A stretch of 64,000 nt of DNA from Clostridium hydrogenum (lineage in GTDB: Bacteria > Bacillota > Clostridia > Clostridiales > Clostridiaceae). Of this stretch, positions 1 through 9,130 are shown in pieces (positions within the stretch are counted from its first letter, which is position 1; each line of letters begins with the position of its first letter). The stretch covers positions 124,001 through 188,000 of the forward strand of contig NZ_JAEACT010000004.1 in NCBI RefSeq assembly GCF_021432385.1, written 5' to 3'. A program made the translations under genes and the position numbers. The notes under the pieces were generated by a model. That model was not told where the DNA came from and searched no databases. It saw nothing but the letters and a program-made list of their open reading frames with translations.

Positions 1-414
1 AAAATCATATTCTTTACGTTCTATAGCGGTATCTGGCGAATTTTCTATAAGAATTGGTACATTTAAATTATTCTTAAAAGCCTTAATATTTTTTGATATC
101 TGCTCATATATATCATTATCTGTCATTCCATCATGCATATCTGAATTTCTAATTGCAAGATGAACTCCGTAATGAGGAGAATTACATTTTTTGATAAGTT
201 CATTTGCACGGTTAAAATCTATAATTTCTATATTTTTCATCCCTACATTCTCAAAATAGCCCAATCCATGAAGTAAAACTGGACGCATTGAGCGCATAGT
301 TTCAAATTCATTATCAAAGTTTCCAAACGCCCCTGATTTAACATAGTCAACTTTAACAGCATCTTTTTCCAAAAGCATTTTTAACTCTTTTGACCAGTTG
401 CAGCCTATATACAT
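1..414 (-). CDS. DUF692-like TIM-barrel protein, 3' part missing (window edge)
   Basis: An open frame runs from an ATG at 412-414 to the window edge without a stop, giving 138 residues of the N-terminal part. The translation begins MYIGCNWSKE and carries PVLLHGLGYFEN (about residue 52), YGVHLAIRNSDMHDG (about 84) and VPILIENSPD (about 121). The spacing of an LHGLG strand, an H-x-A strand with nearby His/Asp and an LIEN strand resembles DUF692 proteins (MbnB/TglH-type multinuclear iron enzymes with a TIM-barrel fold). Family assignment is from memory of motif layout; other xylose-isomerase-like barrels remain possible. A family A repeat begins about 50 bases upstream of its start codon. Confidence 0.5.
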   Translation of the reverse strand, partial: MYIGCNWSKELKMLLEKDAVKVDYVKSGAFGNFDNEFETMRSMRPVLLHGLGYFENVGMKNIEIIDFNRANELIKKCNSPHYGVHLAIRNSDMHDGMTDNDIYEQISKNIKAFKNNLNVPILIENSPDTAIERKEYDF

Positions 415-464
415 TTTATAACCCCCTACTATTTTTTAATCACTTGGATTTCACACACTTTATT

Positions 465-677
465 CAGAGTACGGAGTACAGAGTACAAAGTACAGTGAAG
501 GATGATTTTCTTCCGCTTTGCTACGGAAAATCTTATAACTTATTTTTTGGTTGCTTACGCAATCACAGTCCTAATGTTGTTCAGCAGAGCTGACAACATA
601 TAAGTTTAAGATTTACCTAACGTAAGGAAAGGTAAATCCTCCTTCATTGTACTCTGTACTCTGTACTTTGTACTCTG
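465..677. repeat. Family A palindromic repeat, copy A1
   Basis: Four 7-base units on the left (CAGAGTA, CGGAGTA, CAGAGTA, CAAAGTA) are mirrored by four on the right in inverse orientation. They enclose hairpins of the GATTTTC...GAAAATC type, a GATTGC-type loop, a TGTTGTTCAGC...GCTGACAACA stem and a GATTTACC...GGTAAATC stem. The right arm overlaps the 3' end of the nucleotidyltransferase gene and encodes its last residues. Confidence 0.9.
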
Positions 678-1396
678 CTTCTAAATGTTTCCACGCTTTT
701 ATACTCCCTAATATCATATTTTCCAAGCTTTTCTTGTATGTAATTGCACATTTCTGCCCACAACCTTTTTTTATCGGCGTTTAGATAGTCCGTTACAAGA
801 AATTCTTCTAAAATTAATGCAAACTTTGAATCAACTTCTTTAATTTCAGACACACCGTATTTATTATAAACAGGCAGTTTATTGTTTAATTTGCATATTA
901 AATTGCATAAACTTTGCAAATAAGAATTTGTAAAAAACAAAAAGTTATTATAATCTTTTTTATCATACATATCTATTCCATCATTAAAAATTGTTTCAAT
1001 AAAAAACTTCAAATCCATTTTTCCGGAATCATCTATTTTAACCTTATAATTCTTTACTTTTTCTATTGCTTTTTCTTGAATTTTCTTTAGTTTTTCACCT
1101 TCATCATACACTATTTTTGCAACTGAATAGATTTCCATAGATGTCAAGTCTTTCTCTAGCCTATCAAAATACTTCCACTCAGGTGATATGAAATATTCAA
1201 ACTCTGTATCTAAAAAGAACTCTCTTCCTCTCATTCCTTTTTCATCATCGTGCCATATAAAAAATATATCTATATCTGAATGTTCGTCCATTTTACCTGT
1301 TACATATGAACCAGCAATCATAGCACCATAAATTCCATACTTACCTTTCATATATTGGATGTATTTTTCAATTTTTTCTTCTAAAACCATACTCAC
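644..1396 (-). CDS. Nucleotidyltransferase domain protein (aminoglycoside/minimal NTase type), C-terminus supplied by repeat A1
   Basis: 250 residues. GSYVTG (29-34) followed by SDIDIFF (40-46) is the GS-x(n)-DxD signature of the polymerase-beta nucleotidyltransferase fold; the alpha-helical C-terminal part fits antibiotic or minimal nucleotidyltransferases. The start is probably the GTG at 1394-1396, six bases after an AGGAGG box (1403-1408); an ATG six bases further on would drop two residues. The gene follows the HD hydrolase by 12 bases in a three-gene run with an AAC(6')-like gene. The last ~11 residues (RVQSTEYRVQ) are encoded by the 7-base units of repeat A1, so the native C-terminus was probably replaced when the repeat arrived. 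Substrate unknown. Confidence 0.8.
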   Translation of the reverse strand: MSMVLEEKIEKYIQYMKGKYGIYGAMIAGSYVTGKMDEHSDIDIFFIWHDDEKGMRGREFFLDTEFEYFISPEWKYFDRLEKDLTSMEIYSVAKIVYDEGEKLKKIQEKAIEKVKNYKVKIDDSGKMDLKFFIETIFNDGIDMYDKKDYNNFLFFTNSYLQSLCNLICKLNNKLPVYNKYGVSEIKEVDSKFALILEEFLVTDYLNADKKRLWAEMCNYIQEKLGKYDIREYKSVETFRSRVQSTEYRVQ

Positions 1397-1408
1397 TTTT
1401 ATCCTCCT

Positions 1409-2026
1409 CTATAGTTTAAATGTATTTTCCACAACTCCTGGCAACAAACTATAAATGGATTTACCGATTTTTCCTTCAAAATATTTTTGTATTTCCATAG
1501 TTGATTTCCATCTTGGCAGAGTATTTTCATTCACTCCTCCTCTTATTGCCATATCAACAAGCCTTTTTTCCATTAGGCAGAATCCACTTGGTAATGCTAT
1601 GTAATCACATAATTTTATTAACTTATCATAGTCTGTATCTTCGATTCTTGACAGATATTCTACTATAAAGTCATGCTGTTCTTGTGTTCCATTCCATTTT
1701 CCAACCACTATTACCTCATTATTTTTTTTAAAAGCAACATGACTCAAACAAACTTGAGCCGCTAAATCATATCCTTTTTCAATTAAATAATCGTATCCAT
1801 CAATGCTGTGTCTCATACCACTTGTTGTACCTGTCCTTCTTCCTATATCATGTAATAATCCTAATATATATGCAGTTTCTGGATTCATATCTGAGGTTTG
1901 TTCTGCTATTAATTTTGCGCTCATAGCTACATATTTTACATGCTCTACCCATGGAGTAGGATTTAAACTTCTAGCCTCCTCCAACAATAAATTTGCTTCT
2001 TCTAAACTCGGTATTCCTCTTTCCAT
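1409..2026 (-). CDS. HD domain phosphohydrolase
   Basis: 205 residues with the metal-binding pattern of HD proteins: H29, the LLHDIGR motif with HD at 59-60, and D141 in KLCDYIAL. Such proteins hydrolyse phosphomonoesters or nucleotides; the substrate cannot be read from sequence. Its ATG lies one base after the stop of the acetyltransferase gene, and its AGGGG ribosome site sits inside that gene's end, so translation is probably coupled. It is the middle gene between an AAC(6')-like acetyltransferase and a nucleotidyltransferase. Confidence 0.8.
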   Translation of the reverse strand: MERGIPSLEEANLLLEEARSLNPTPWVEHVKYVAMSAKLIAEQTSDMNPETAYILGLLHDIGRRTGTTSGMRHSIDGYDYLIEKGYDLAAQVCLSHVAFKKNNEVIVVGKWNGTQEQHDFIVEYLSRIEDTDYDKLIKLCDYIALPSGFCLMEKRLVDMAIRGGVNENTLPRWKSTMEIQKYFEGKIGKSIYSLLPGVVENTFKL

Positions 2027-2027
2027 T

Positions 2028-2603
2028 TTACTTATCCCCTTTTGGATTTTTATCGTGTTCCATGAGCCAGCAATCTCTTAACTTTCCTTCATGAACCTCA
2101 TGCTTTAAAAGTTTCTTCACTTTTACAAACCCACTTTTTTCATAGCATTTGATTGCTCTTTTATTCAAAACTTGAGGATCTAGCACTATTTTTTGTGCAT
2201 CTTTTTCTTCTATTAAAAAATCAATCATTGCTTTCATTAATTCTGTTCCTATGCCTTGTCCAAAGTATTGTGGTTCACCAATAAATTGGTCTGTGCCAAA
2301 TACATTTCCACCAAAATCCGCATAACCATATTCACTGCGTTCTTCTTCATCAATAAGATAAAATTGTATATATCCTATAGGTATATTATAGTATTCAATT
2401 ATACATCTTGTTACATCACTATCCCCATCATAAAATTTTTCTTTAACCATCTGCTCATCAAATGGATTATCTCTTCCTTCATAATATTGAAGAACCCTGT
2501 TATCCGAAAGCCATTTAACTATAAGCTTTTTATCATCATTTTCTAAACCTCTAATACTTAATTTCCCTCTCTTACAAAATAACATCATATTTCCCACTCT
2601 CAT
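2028..2603 (-). CDS. GNAT acetyltransferase resembling AAC(6')-Ie aminoglycoside acetyltransferases
   Basis: 191 residues. The stretch around DQFIGEPQYFGQGIGTELM (about 109-127), then VLDPQVLNKRAIKCYEKSGF (about 144-163) and KHEVHEGKLRDCWLMEH, follows the acetyl-CoA-binding half of the AAC(6')-Ie domain of the bifunctional enterococcal/staphylococcal aminoglycoside enzyme, including the HELHEGKKEDC-like tail. Known members acetylate the 6'-amine of aminoglycosides with acetyl-CoA. Here the domain stands alone without an APH(2'') partner. MMLF at residue 6 offers a later start. Resistance activity is inference; other small-molecule N-acetylation is possible. Confidence 0.75.
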   Translation of the reverse strand: MRVGNMMLFCKRGKLSIRGLENDDKKLIVKWLSDNRVLQYYEGRDNPFDEQMVKEKFYDGDSDVTRCIIEYYNIPIGYIQFYLIDEEERSEYGYADFGGNVFGTDQFIGEPQYFGQGIGTELMKAMIDFLIEEKDAQKIVLDPQVLNKRAIKCYEKSGFVKVKKLLKHEVHEGKLRDCWLMEHDKNPKGDK

Positions 2604-2721
2604 TTTTAACTGTTATGTAAATACTTTATCTTGTTATTAATCTATATTTTAACATATAATATTTTAAATCTAAAGAAACTATTTAACCAAATAAGTGTAA
2701 TTATTTAGTAACCATAGATAT

Positions 2722-3035
2722 ACTATATGGAACATTGAAATTGCTAATACCAAATTCATACTGCTAAATTACAATTTGTAGAGCAGAGTACAGATTACGG
2801 AGTACAGAGTACAGTGAAGGATGATTTACCTTTCGCTTCTCTCAGGTAAATCTTAAACTTAAATGGTGTCAGCTTCGCTGAACACCATTTATGGCGCCAT
2901 TGCGCAGCAATAAAAAAATAAGTTTTTAGATTTTTCTACGCTCGCGTAGAAAAATCATCCTTCACTGTACTCTGTACTCTGTACTCCGTACTCTGTGTTA
3001 AATTGTAATTTCAATGTTCCAAATCGTACATCTAT
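2722..3035. repeat. Family A palindromic repeat, copy A2, with outer arms of type 1
   Basis: The core is 2784-2995, with four 7-base units at each end, in reverse orientation relative to A1 (GATTTACC hairpin first). It is wrapped in longer arms: GGAACATTGAAATTGCTAAT and AAATTACAATTT on the left, TTAAATTGTAATTTCAATGT and TTCC on the right. These outer arms recur around copies A6, A9, A10, A12 and A13. Confidence 0.85.
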
Positions 3036-3056
3036 AAGTTTTTGCACATTAAAAAA

Positions 3057-3106
3057 ATTGCGAAATAAAGTGTAGTGTAAAGGCAAATACATCTTTATTT
3101 CGCAAT
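3057..3106. repeat. Short hairpin resembling the ends of family B
   Basis: ATTGCGAAATAAAG pairs with CTTTATTTCGCAAT, followed inward by TGTA/TACA. The end sequence ATTGCGAAATAAAGTGTAGT is close to the ATTGCGAAGTAAGTGTAGT ends of family B elements, so this looks like a deletion derivative with both ends and little between. It could also act as a transcription stop. Confidence 0.55.
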
Positions 3107-3143
3107 ATATAGATAAACCAGTTCAACTATTAAAATTCATTTG

Positions 3144-3476
3144 TTATACTGGTAGACAACACTGAATTTCAGGGTTGTCTACCAATTCAATATTAACATC
3201 AGTAATTTTCACTCCTATAATATCCAAATTTTTTATACATTGATTTAATACTTTATTAGCATTTTCTGAATTAATATCTTCACTATATGCCTTAACTACA
3301 GATGTATCAATATTAATTTGGGCTATGTCTACAATGATATGCCCTATTTCATGGACAATATTAAACCAATGAAAATACAAATCAAATTTTTCTTGTATTC
3401 TCTCATTGCCAAATAACTTATTATATCCCATTTGCTCTACTTGTGTCCCAGTTTCATATCTATCACTTATTATTTT
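3144..3476 (-). pseudogene. Fragment of a HEIGH-motif (zincin/ImmA-like) protein cut at its 5' end by repeat C1
   Basis: The open frame encodes AKIISDRYETGTQVEQMGYN and continues from an internal ATG at 3431 for 95 residues, ending PEIQCCLPV. HEIGHIIVD gives an HExxH zinc-binding signature as in ImmA/IrrE-type or other metallopeptidases. The frame is open up to the boundary of element C1 at 3477, where a TAA inside the element closes it, and there is no ribosome site at the internal ATG. I read this as the 3' part of a gene whose start was lost to C1. The complete family cannot be named. Confidence 0.5.
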
Positions 3477-3752
3477 GGCTATGTTTTAAATAAGTGTTGA
3501 TTTTCACACTTATTTAAAACATAGCTTCCTTTAGTAAGTTTAGCTATTTTTAAAAGAATGTTGATGTGATGTGTTGGCTTTTTATGGACTCTTAGGATTG
3601 CTCGTTTATAATTTGCGTAATTTTGACTAGGACGGTCAAAGCCATTTAGGCATCAGGACGATGCATCTAAATGAGTAGCAAATTATAAACGAGCAATTCT
3701 TAGAGTCCATTAATGTCATAAGCTCATATCAATTTTCTTTTAAAACATAGCC
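3477..3752. repeat. Family C element, full copy C1
   Basis: It opens with a hairpin of GGCTATGTTTTAAATAAGTG and its complement, followed by a second imperfect palindrome containing GGATTGCTCGTTTATAATTT and its mirror, and ends TTTTAAAACATAGCC, complementary to the opening. It is close to identical with C2 (19941-20215). There is no ORF, so it looks like a non-autonomous element. The right end supplies the last codons of the DUF2264 gene; the left end cuts a HEIGH-motif gene. Confidence 0.85.
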
Positions 3753-5585
3753 TTTTATTAAAATTTCTTTTCCTTCAAATGATATTTTAATATTATCTGA
3801 ATCAATTTTTATATTTGGTCTTTTATGCATTTTAAAATATTCTTTATCTCCTACTTCACCCAAAACTGCTGAAACAAGAATATGCTCTCCAGCATTAATT
3901 TTTGATGTTAAAGTAGGTATAACCGTTCTCTCATATATAAGATTTGTATTTGGTTCCGCTCCAATAAATTCGACCTTTCTGTTTCCAGTATAATCTACTA
4001 TACCAGAAACACCTTCATCAAATTCGTAGAAGCCACTACCATCAAATAAATATTCCTTACCGTTAGAACATGGTGCAGAAAAGCCTCCCTCTGCAGTATC
4101 TAGTTCACGATTAGTTTTAATAACATGTATTCTTACGTGCCATGGGGTTAGAGGAACTATAAAAGTTTTTATTTCAACGTCTCTCCAAGGTTTCCATAAA
4201 GATTCAATATAATTTTCTTCTATACTATAACTTTCACAGCCATACCTCGTCCTATAATGATTGTCACCTTCCGCTAAAGCTAAACAACTATCAAAAGCTC
4301 CTTGCTTTAACATTAAATTACCTTTAGGCACACTAAAACCAAAAGTTGTTGAATATACGAATTTTTCATATTTAGCATCAGCATGGGCATGTTCATGAGA
4401 ATGTTGACCAGAAGTGAAAGCTTGGACTTCTTTTCCAGATTTATCATGACAAACTATCATTCTTGGACTTTTTTGTACACTCTTTTCAGTAAATACTAAA
4501 TCTTCTTCGTCAGCTGTCCAAAATGGATGAGTATCAGGAAGTGCTAAAATTAAAAATGTTTTTAGTGCCCAATACGGAGAACCTGGTGCATTGTAGCCTT
4601 CTGCCATATTCAAATTTTGATAGCCATATCCTATAGTTAATAAGCCATCCGTCGAAAAAATATCTTTACTAAACCAATATCTTAAATTTCTAAGTACGAT
4701 GCCTTTTATAACTCCCCAGGGCAAGGCGTCTATATCTGCAAAAGCTAAAGCAGACCAAAAAGCTGATTGAGCAAATCTATAAGTTAAACTTCTTCCAAAA
4801 GGTATAGAAGCTCCATCTTTTGAAAACCATTCTTTATAATCCTTGGCAAAAACCTTTGCACGTTCTTTATATAAGCTAGATCTTTCAGGATCATCCTTTT
4901 CCATGGCCTTTGCATAAATTAAACCATAAAAATGCATTCCAAATGGTATATAATAATCAATTTGATTTTCATAACCATCAAAATACCAGCCATCGCTTAG
5001 GTAAAAAGAATCTACTTTGTTTAATGCATCTAAAAGTAATTCTTCTGAGTATTCTCTTCCACACTTTTTTAAAGCAACATTTACTAAAACTCTGAAAAAT
5101 AGCCAATTTGTATTTGGAACTACATGCTCATTTATTTGAATCAACCAGTTGTAAAGATTATCCTGTTCTCTAAGGTTCAAAGCGTCCCAGAAAATATCCT
5201 TATTCAAAATTAGGCTTAAGGAAATAGATGCCATTTCAACTAACAATTGATCATAATCATTAACCTTTCCCCAATAAGAAACACTATACGGGTCAGTTCC
5301 TTCTATTAAACCTTTTACAAAATGCCCTGCCAAATCTACGTCTTCCTTATTTTTTGAAACAGCTAGAGGCCCTATCCCCCATAGCGGTCTTAGAAAAGCT
5401 TCAGCCTCTCTTGCATTCTTGTTATAGCATGAGCCACTAGTTCCTAAAAATAAATGTCCTTGCTTTTGATATTTCATTATCCTTACAAGAGGATTACATA
5501 TATCTAATAATGCTTTTCTTACATCTTCCTTAGTTTTAAGCTTATTATTTTTAAGGTTTTCATTATAAATTTTTTCCTCTTCCAT
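3729..5585 (-). CDS. DUF2264 family protein (putative glycoside hydrolase, GH154-like)
   Basis: 618 residues, cytoplasmic (no signal peptide). Residues such as FLRPLWGIGPLA (about 65), SDGWYFDGYENQIDYYIPFG (about 195) and HEHAHADAKYEKF (about 390) match the DUF2264 family: an (alpha/alpha) barrel plus a beta-sandwich. I recall the family being linked with beta-glucuronidase activity (GH154), which needs checking. It is the last gene of a run after GH51, a Cys-rich protein and a heparinase-like protein, 31 bases after the latter. The final residues GYVLKEN and the stop codon come from the end of repeat C1, so the original C-terminus is probably altered. Confidence 0.75.
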   Translation of the reverse strand: MEEEKIYNENLKNNKLKTKEDVRKALLDICNPLVRIMKYQKQGHLFLGTSGSCYNKNAREAEAFLRPLWGIGPLAVSKNKEDVDLAGHFVKGLIEGTDPYSVSYWGKVNDYDQLLVEMASISLSLILNKDIFWDALNLREQDNLYNWLIQINEHVVPNTNWLFFRVLVNVALKKCGREYSEELLLDALNKVDSFYLSDGWYFDGYENQIDYYIPFGMHFYGLIYAKAMEKDDPERSSLYKERAKVFAKDYKEWFSKDGASIPFGRSLTYRFAQSAFWSALAFADIDALPWGVIKGIVLRNLRYWFSKDIFSTDGLLTIGYGYQNLNMAEGYNAPGSPYWALKTFLILALPDTHPFWTADEEDLVFTEKSVQKSPRMIVCHDKSGKEVQAFTSGQHSHEHAHADAKYEKFVYSTTFGFSVPKGNLMLKQGAFDSCLALAEGDNHYRTRYGCESYSIEENYIESLWKPWRDVEIKTFIVPLTPWHVRIHVIKTNRELDTAEGGFSAPCSNGKEYLFDGSGFYEFDEGVSGIVDYTGNRKVEFIGAEPNTNLIYERTVIPTLTSKINAGEHILVSAVLGEVGDKEYFKMHKRPNIKIDSDNIKISFEGKEILIKGYVLKEN

Positions 5586-5616
5586 AATTAATCCCTTCGA
5601 CTTCCCCTCATATAAA

Positions 5617-7314
5617 TCATATTAAAAAAAGCAGATTACTATTGTATTTTTTTGAAGTAATTACATTTTTGATTAATGTTCTATACACCGTCTCCTCTTC
5701 TCCTGAATGATTAAATATTTTTTCTTCTATAATTTCAATTTCATTGTTATCAAATTTATTTAGTAATTTTAAACTACCATTTGGACTATTCCATTTAATT
5801 ATCCCATTTTCAACTAAGGGTTTTAATTTACTTACAAAATTTTCATAAACCCTATTATTATCATTAGTGAATAGCATATAATCCTCTATCTCTAATAACT
5901 TTTTAGTATAATTAATCTTAAATAATCTATTAAACTTTTGAAGTCCAGACTCCTTAGGATATACATTTTCAATATCCATAGAAAACTGAACTTTTTCCTT
6001 TAATAAACTTGCATGTACATTATGAGCTTTATAGTCTCCAAAAACTTCCTCGCAATCATTAATTATTGGCACCGAATGCCCGCTTGAACGATTATTTAAA
6101 ATATGATACCTCTTTTCATCATTAAAATAATCTTTTGTATACTTTCCTGAACCAAAGTCAGTTAAGAAAAGCTCATTATTAGAACCTATGATAAAATTGC
6201 CAACATCATTATGATTATGAGAATCATTATTTTTTCCTGCTTTTGCAGCAAATGAAAAACCATTCTTCTCATTTATTATTAGCCATTCCTCATCTTCAAA
6301 GTATTTTATTTTATAGTTAAGGTTATCTGTATTTAAACTATCATCTGTCCATAATAAATTTCTTGAAAACTCAGCCCATCTAAAACATTCGCTATGCTCT
6401 AATAAGCTAACACCTTTACTATAAGGAATAGCTGCTGAAAATTGTTTTTTACAGTAGCACAATATTCCGGTTGGAAGTTGATCTTCTGCAGCATCTGAAA
6501 ATGGTACAGATTTACCTTTTGCAATTTCGACTTCAACTGGAAAATTAGCTATATTCTTAAGCAAAGGGTTTCTTAAATATTTATCATCATTAAATTCTTC
6601 CTTATATTTTTCTGCAAAATAACAATAATAACCAAACCCATATGCCCAATATGAAACACCTTCCGTGCAAGCTCCATCTTCTTTAAAGCTTCTTAAATAG
6701 CTATTTAAACTCTTATCTACCTTTTCAAAAATCTTCTTCTGACGTAAAACATCATCTTTTAAAATACTTATAGCTGCCATTCCCAAAGAAGAACCAATTA
6801 CTGAACTCCAATTATTTTCTTTGTCTTCCCAATCCCACTTCTTACTCAAAAGAGGTTCAAATATTCTATCATTAATCTCATATGTAATTCTATTTTTTAT
6901 TTGTGTTGAGAAATATTCCTTATACAATTCATAGAATTCAGCTAAAGTTTGAGCCGTTTCAGCTGCAAATAAGTCTATACAATATCTAGCTTTTTCATCA
7001 AAAGTATTATTATTTATTGTTAAATGTGCAGGAAGTGCCCAAGTATATTCGGAACATACCTGCCATATTATATTTTCAAGACACTCGATATTTTTCTTAT
7101 TTTTTTCAATAAGTAGAGCCAAGCCCATTGTTGTAAGCAATCTTCTTCGTTCAAAATATTGCTTTTCAAAAACACTTCGATTTCCATCTTTTAAGTATGC
7201 TTGATATCCCATGAAATCTATACTTGGTATAGATTTCATGGCTAAAATTCTTTTCTTTTGAACTAGTATTTCTTCAATAAGTGGCATATTGACATTATTT
7301 TTCCTTAATCTCAT
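5617..7314 (-). CDS. Heparinase II/III-like polysaccharide lyase or hydrolase
   Basis: 565 residues without a signal peptide. The N-terminal half is helical (alpha/alpha toroid) with DGACTEGVSYWAYGFGYY (about 215). The C-terminal half has the SHNHNDVGNFII motif (about 365) and a DFGSGKYT segment typical of the heparinase II/III C-terminal beta domain, where His and Tyr/Asn act in beta-elimination on uronic acid linkages. It sits between the small Cys-rich gene (21 bases upstream) and the DUF2264 gene. Together with arabinosidase and galactosidases nearby, a uronate-capped plant glycan fits better than heparin. Lyase versus hydrolase cannot be decided here. Confidence 0.75.
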   Translation of the reverse strand: MRLRKNNVNMPLIEEILVQKKRILAMKSIPSIDFMGYQAYLKDGNRSVFEKQYFERRRLLTTMGLALLIEKNKKNIECLENIIWQVCSEYTWALPAHLTINNNTFDEKARYCIDLFAAETAQTLAEFYELYKEYFSTQIKNRITYEINDRIFEPLLSKKWDWEDKENNWSSVIGSSLGMAAISILKDDVLRQKKIFEKVDKSLNSYLRSFKEDGACTEGVSYWAYGFGYYCYFAEKYKEEFNDDKYLRNPLLKNIANFPVEVEIAKGKSVPFSDAAEDQLPTGILCYCKKQFSAAIPYSKGVSLLEHSECFRWAEFSRNLLWTDDSLNTDNLNYKIKYFEDEEWLIINEKNGFSFAAKAGKNNDSHNHNDVGNFIIGSNNELFLTDFGSGKYTKDYFNDEKRYHILNNRSSGHSVPIINDCEEVFGDYKAHNVHASLLKEKVQFSMDIENVYPKESGLQKFNRLFKINYTKKLLEIEDYMLFTNDNNRVYENFVSKLKPLVENGIIKWNSPNGSLKLLNKFDNNEIEIIEEKIFNHSGEEETVYRTLIKNVITSKKYNSNLLFLI

Positions 7315-7335
7315 TATTAAGCCTCCACTTTATTG

Positions 7336-7599
7336 TTACCATTCACTTTTTCCAGGGCTAGGGCAATTTTTATTTTTTAATAAAGCCCTAACTTGAACAA
7401 TACATCCGCATTGATTGCAGGTTGTATTATACTCAAGATATTTACAACTACTGCACTTTTCAAGCCTTCTATTGTATATGTCTTCCGATACCAATTTAAA
7501 ACCTTTATTTTTTTTTATTGCATTAATCATTCTTTCAATATCTTCAGAAACAAGTCTCACAGATGCACTACAGGCTTTACACTTTTCATTATCTGGCAT
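7336..7599 (-). CDS. Small Cys-rich protein (DUF6171-like)
   Basis: 87 residues with CKAC near the N-terminus, a YNRRLEKCSSCKYLE segment, CNQCGC, and a C-terminal NCPSPGKSEW. The paired cysteines suggest zinc or iron-sulfur binding. The pattern RRL..C..C....N..C..CGC.V..R matches my recollection of DUF6171. It lies 19 bases after GH51 and 21 bases before the heparinase-like gene, so it is co-transcribed with the glycan enzymes. No function is known. Confidence 0.65.
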   Translation of the reverse strand: MPDNEKCKACSASVRLVSEDIERMINAIKKNKGFKLVSEDIYNRRLEKCSSCKYLEYNTTCNQCGCIVQVRALLKNKNCPSPGKSEW

Positions 7600-7618
7600 A
7601 AGCTACCTCCAAATCTAG

Positions 7619-9097
7619 TTAAATAAGTTCCAAGGTAACTACAGACATAGGTGGAAGTGAAGCTGTAAGTTCATCCTCAGATATAACTGCTCCATCAAAT
7701 GCTTTTAATGTAACATTTTCTGCTTCATCAAAAGTATTGTGTGCATTCATTTCATCTGCCGTTAATATAGTTCCTTTGACCGTTGTCTTTTTAGAACCTC
7801 TTATATCACACTTAATCTCTGCAGCTTTTAAAGGACTTAAATTACATAATGAAATGTGTATTTTACCTTCATTATCTACTGAAGCTGTTGCTGTTACTTG
7901 CGGTATACTTTCATTTTCATAATTATACTCTGGTGTTTCTACATTTAAGCTTAATAATTCTGCATCTTGATGAACCTTGTACATATTAAATACATGATAA
8001 GTTGGTGTAAGTATCATCTTTGACCCTTCTGTAAGTATAACAGCCTGAAGCACATTGATTGCTTGAGCTATATTAGCCATACGAACTCTATCGCAATGCT
8101 CATGAAATATATTAAAATTAACAGCTGCAACAACAGCATCTCTCATTGTGTTTTGTTGATAAAGAAAACCAGGATTTGTACCAGGCTCAACATCAAACCA
8201 AGTTCCCCACTCATCTACAATTAATGCTACTCTCTTAAGAGGATCATATCTATCCATAATATCCGAATGCCTTGTAAGAAGTTCATTCATTCTTAAAGTC
8301 TTCTTCATAGTATCAAACCATTCTTTTTCTGTAAATTCGGTAGCTGATCCCTTATTCTCCCATGTATTTCCTGGGACAGTATAGTAATGCAGGCTAAGTC
8401 CATCTATAAATCTTCCTGCTTGCTTCATCAGCACTTCTGTCCAATTGTAATCATCATTATTTGGACCACATGCTATTTTAAATATAGAATTACCATTAAA
8501 GTTTCTTACATAGCTTGAGTATCTTCTATATAAATCTGCATAATATTCTGGACGCATATTTCCACCGCAGCCCCAATTTTCATTTCCTACTCCAAAATAA
8601 GTTAGCTTCCAAGGTTCTTTTCTACCATTTTCAGCTCTTAGATTTGCCATTGGTGACTCACCGTCAAAAGTCATATACTCTATCCATTGTCTCATTTCCA
8701 TGACTGTTCCACTTCCAACATTGCCGCATATATATGGCTCAGTTTCTAGAAGCTCACAAAGTTTAAAAAACTCATGAGTACCAAAATGATTATTTTCTAC
8801 TGTTCCACCCCAATGTACATTTACCATTCTAGGTCGTGTTTCATAAGGTCCTATACCATCCTGCCAATGATATTCATCTGCAAAACATCCACCTGGCCAT
8901 CTTAGAACCGGAATTTTTAATTCTTTTAAAGCATCTATTACATCCTTACGAATTCCATCTACATTTGGTATTTCTGAATCTTTTCCTACCCAAAAACCTC
9001 CATAGATGCATCTTCCTAAATGTTCTGCAAAGTTTCCGTAAATATTTTTATTAATTTTCCCTTTTTTAATATCTGTATTAAGAACTACTTTAACCAT
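7619..9097 (-). CDS. Alpha-L-arabinofuranosidase, GH51
   Basis: 492 residues from the ATG at 9095-9097, preceded by GGAGGG (9104-9109); a longer frame to 9175 would add 26 hydrophobic residues with no ribosome site and is not preferred. GH51 landmarks: [17 protein letters not shown] at the N-terminus, [15 protein letters not shown], the acid/base Glu in GVGNENWG (E173) and the nucleophile Glu in IVDEWGTWF (E296). The family removes terminal arabinofuranose from arabinan, arabinoxylan or arabinogalactan oligosaccharides. It has no signal peptide and so acts in the cytoplasm. It is the first gene of a four-gene run (GH51, Cys-rich, heparinase-like, DUF2264). Confidence 0.93.
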   Translation of the reverse strand: MVKVVLNTDIKKGKINKNIYGNFAEHLGRCIYGGFWVGKDSEIPNVDGIRKDVIDALKELKIPVLRWPGGCFADEYHWQDGIGPYETRPRMVNVHWGGTVENNHFGTHEFFKLCELLETEPYICGNVGSGTVMEMRQWIEYMTFDGESPMANLRAENGRKEPWKLTYFGVGNENWGCGGNMRPEYYADLYRRYSSYVRNFNGNSIFKIACGPNNDDYNWTEVLMKQAGRFIDGLSLHYYTVPGNTWENKGSATEFTEKEWFDTMKKTLRMNELLTRHSDIMDRYDPLKRVALIVDEWGTWFDVEPGTNPGFLYQQNTMRDAVVAAVNFNIFHEHCDRVRMANIAQAINVLQAVILTEGSKMILTPTYHVFNMYKVHQDAELLSLNVETPEYNYENESIPQVTATASVDNEGKIHISLCNLSPLKAAEIKCDIRGSKKTTVKGTILTADEMNAHNTFDEAENVTLKAFDGAVISEDELTASLPPMSVVTLELI

Positions 9098-9130
9098 TTT
9101 TAACCCTCCAATTAACATAAACATTAATAT

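Noticed and set aside
465..677. 7-base unit arrays as a CRISPR array
   Set aside because: Units are contiguous 7-mers without spacers, and no cas gene is in the window.
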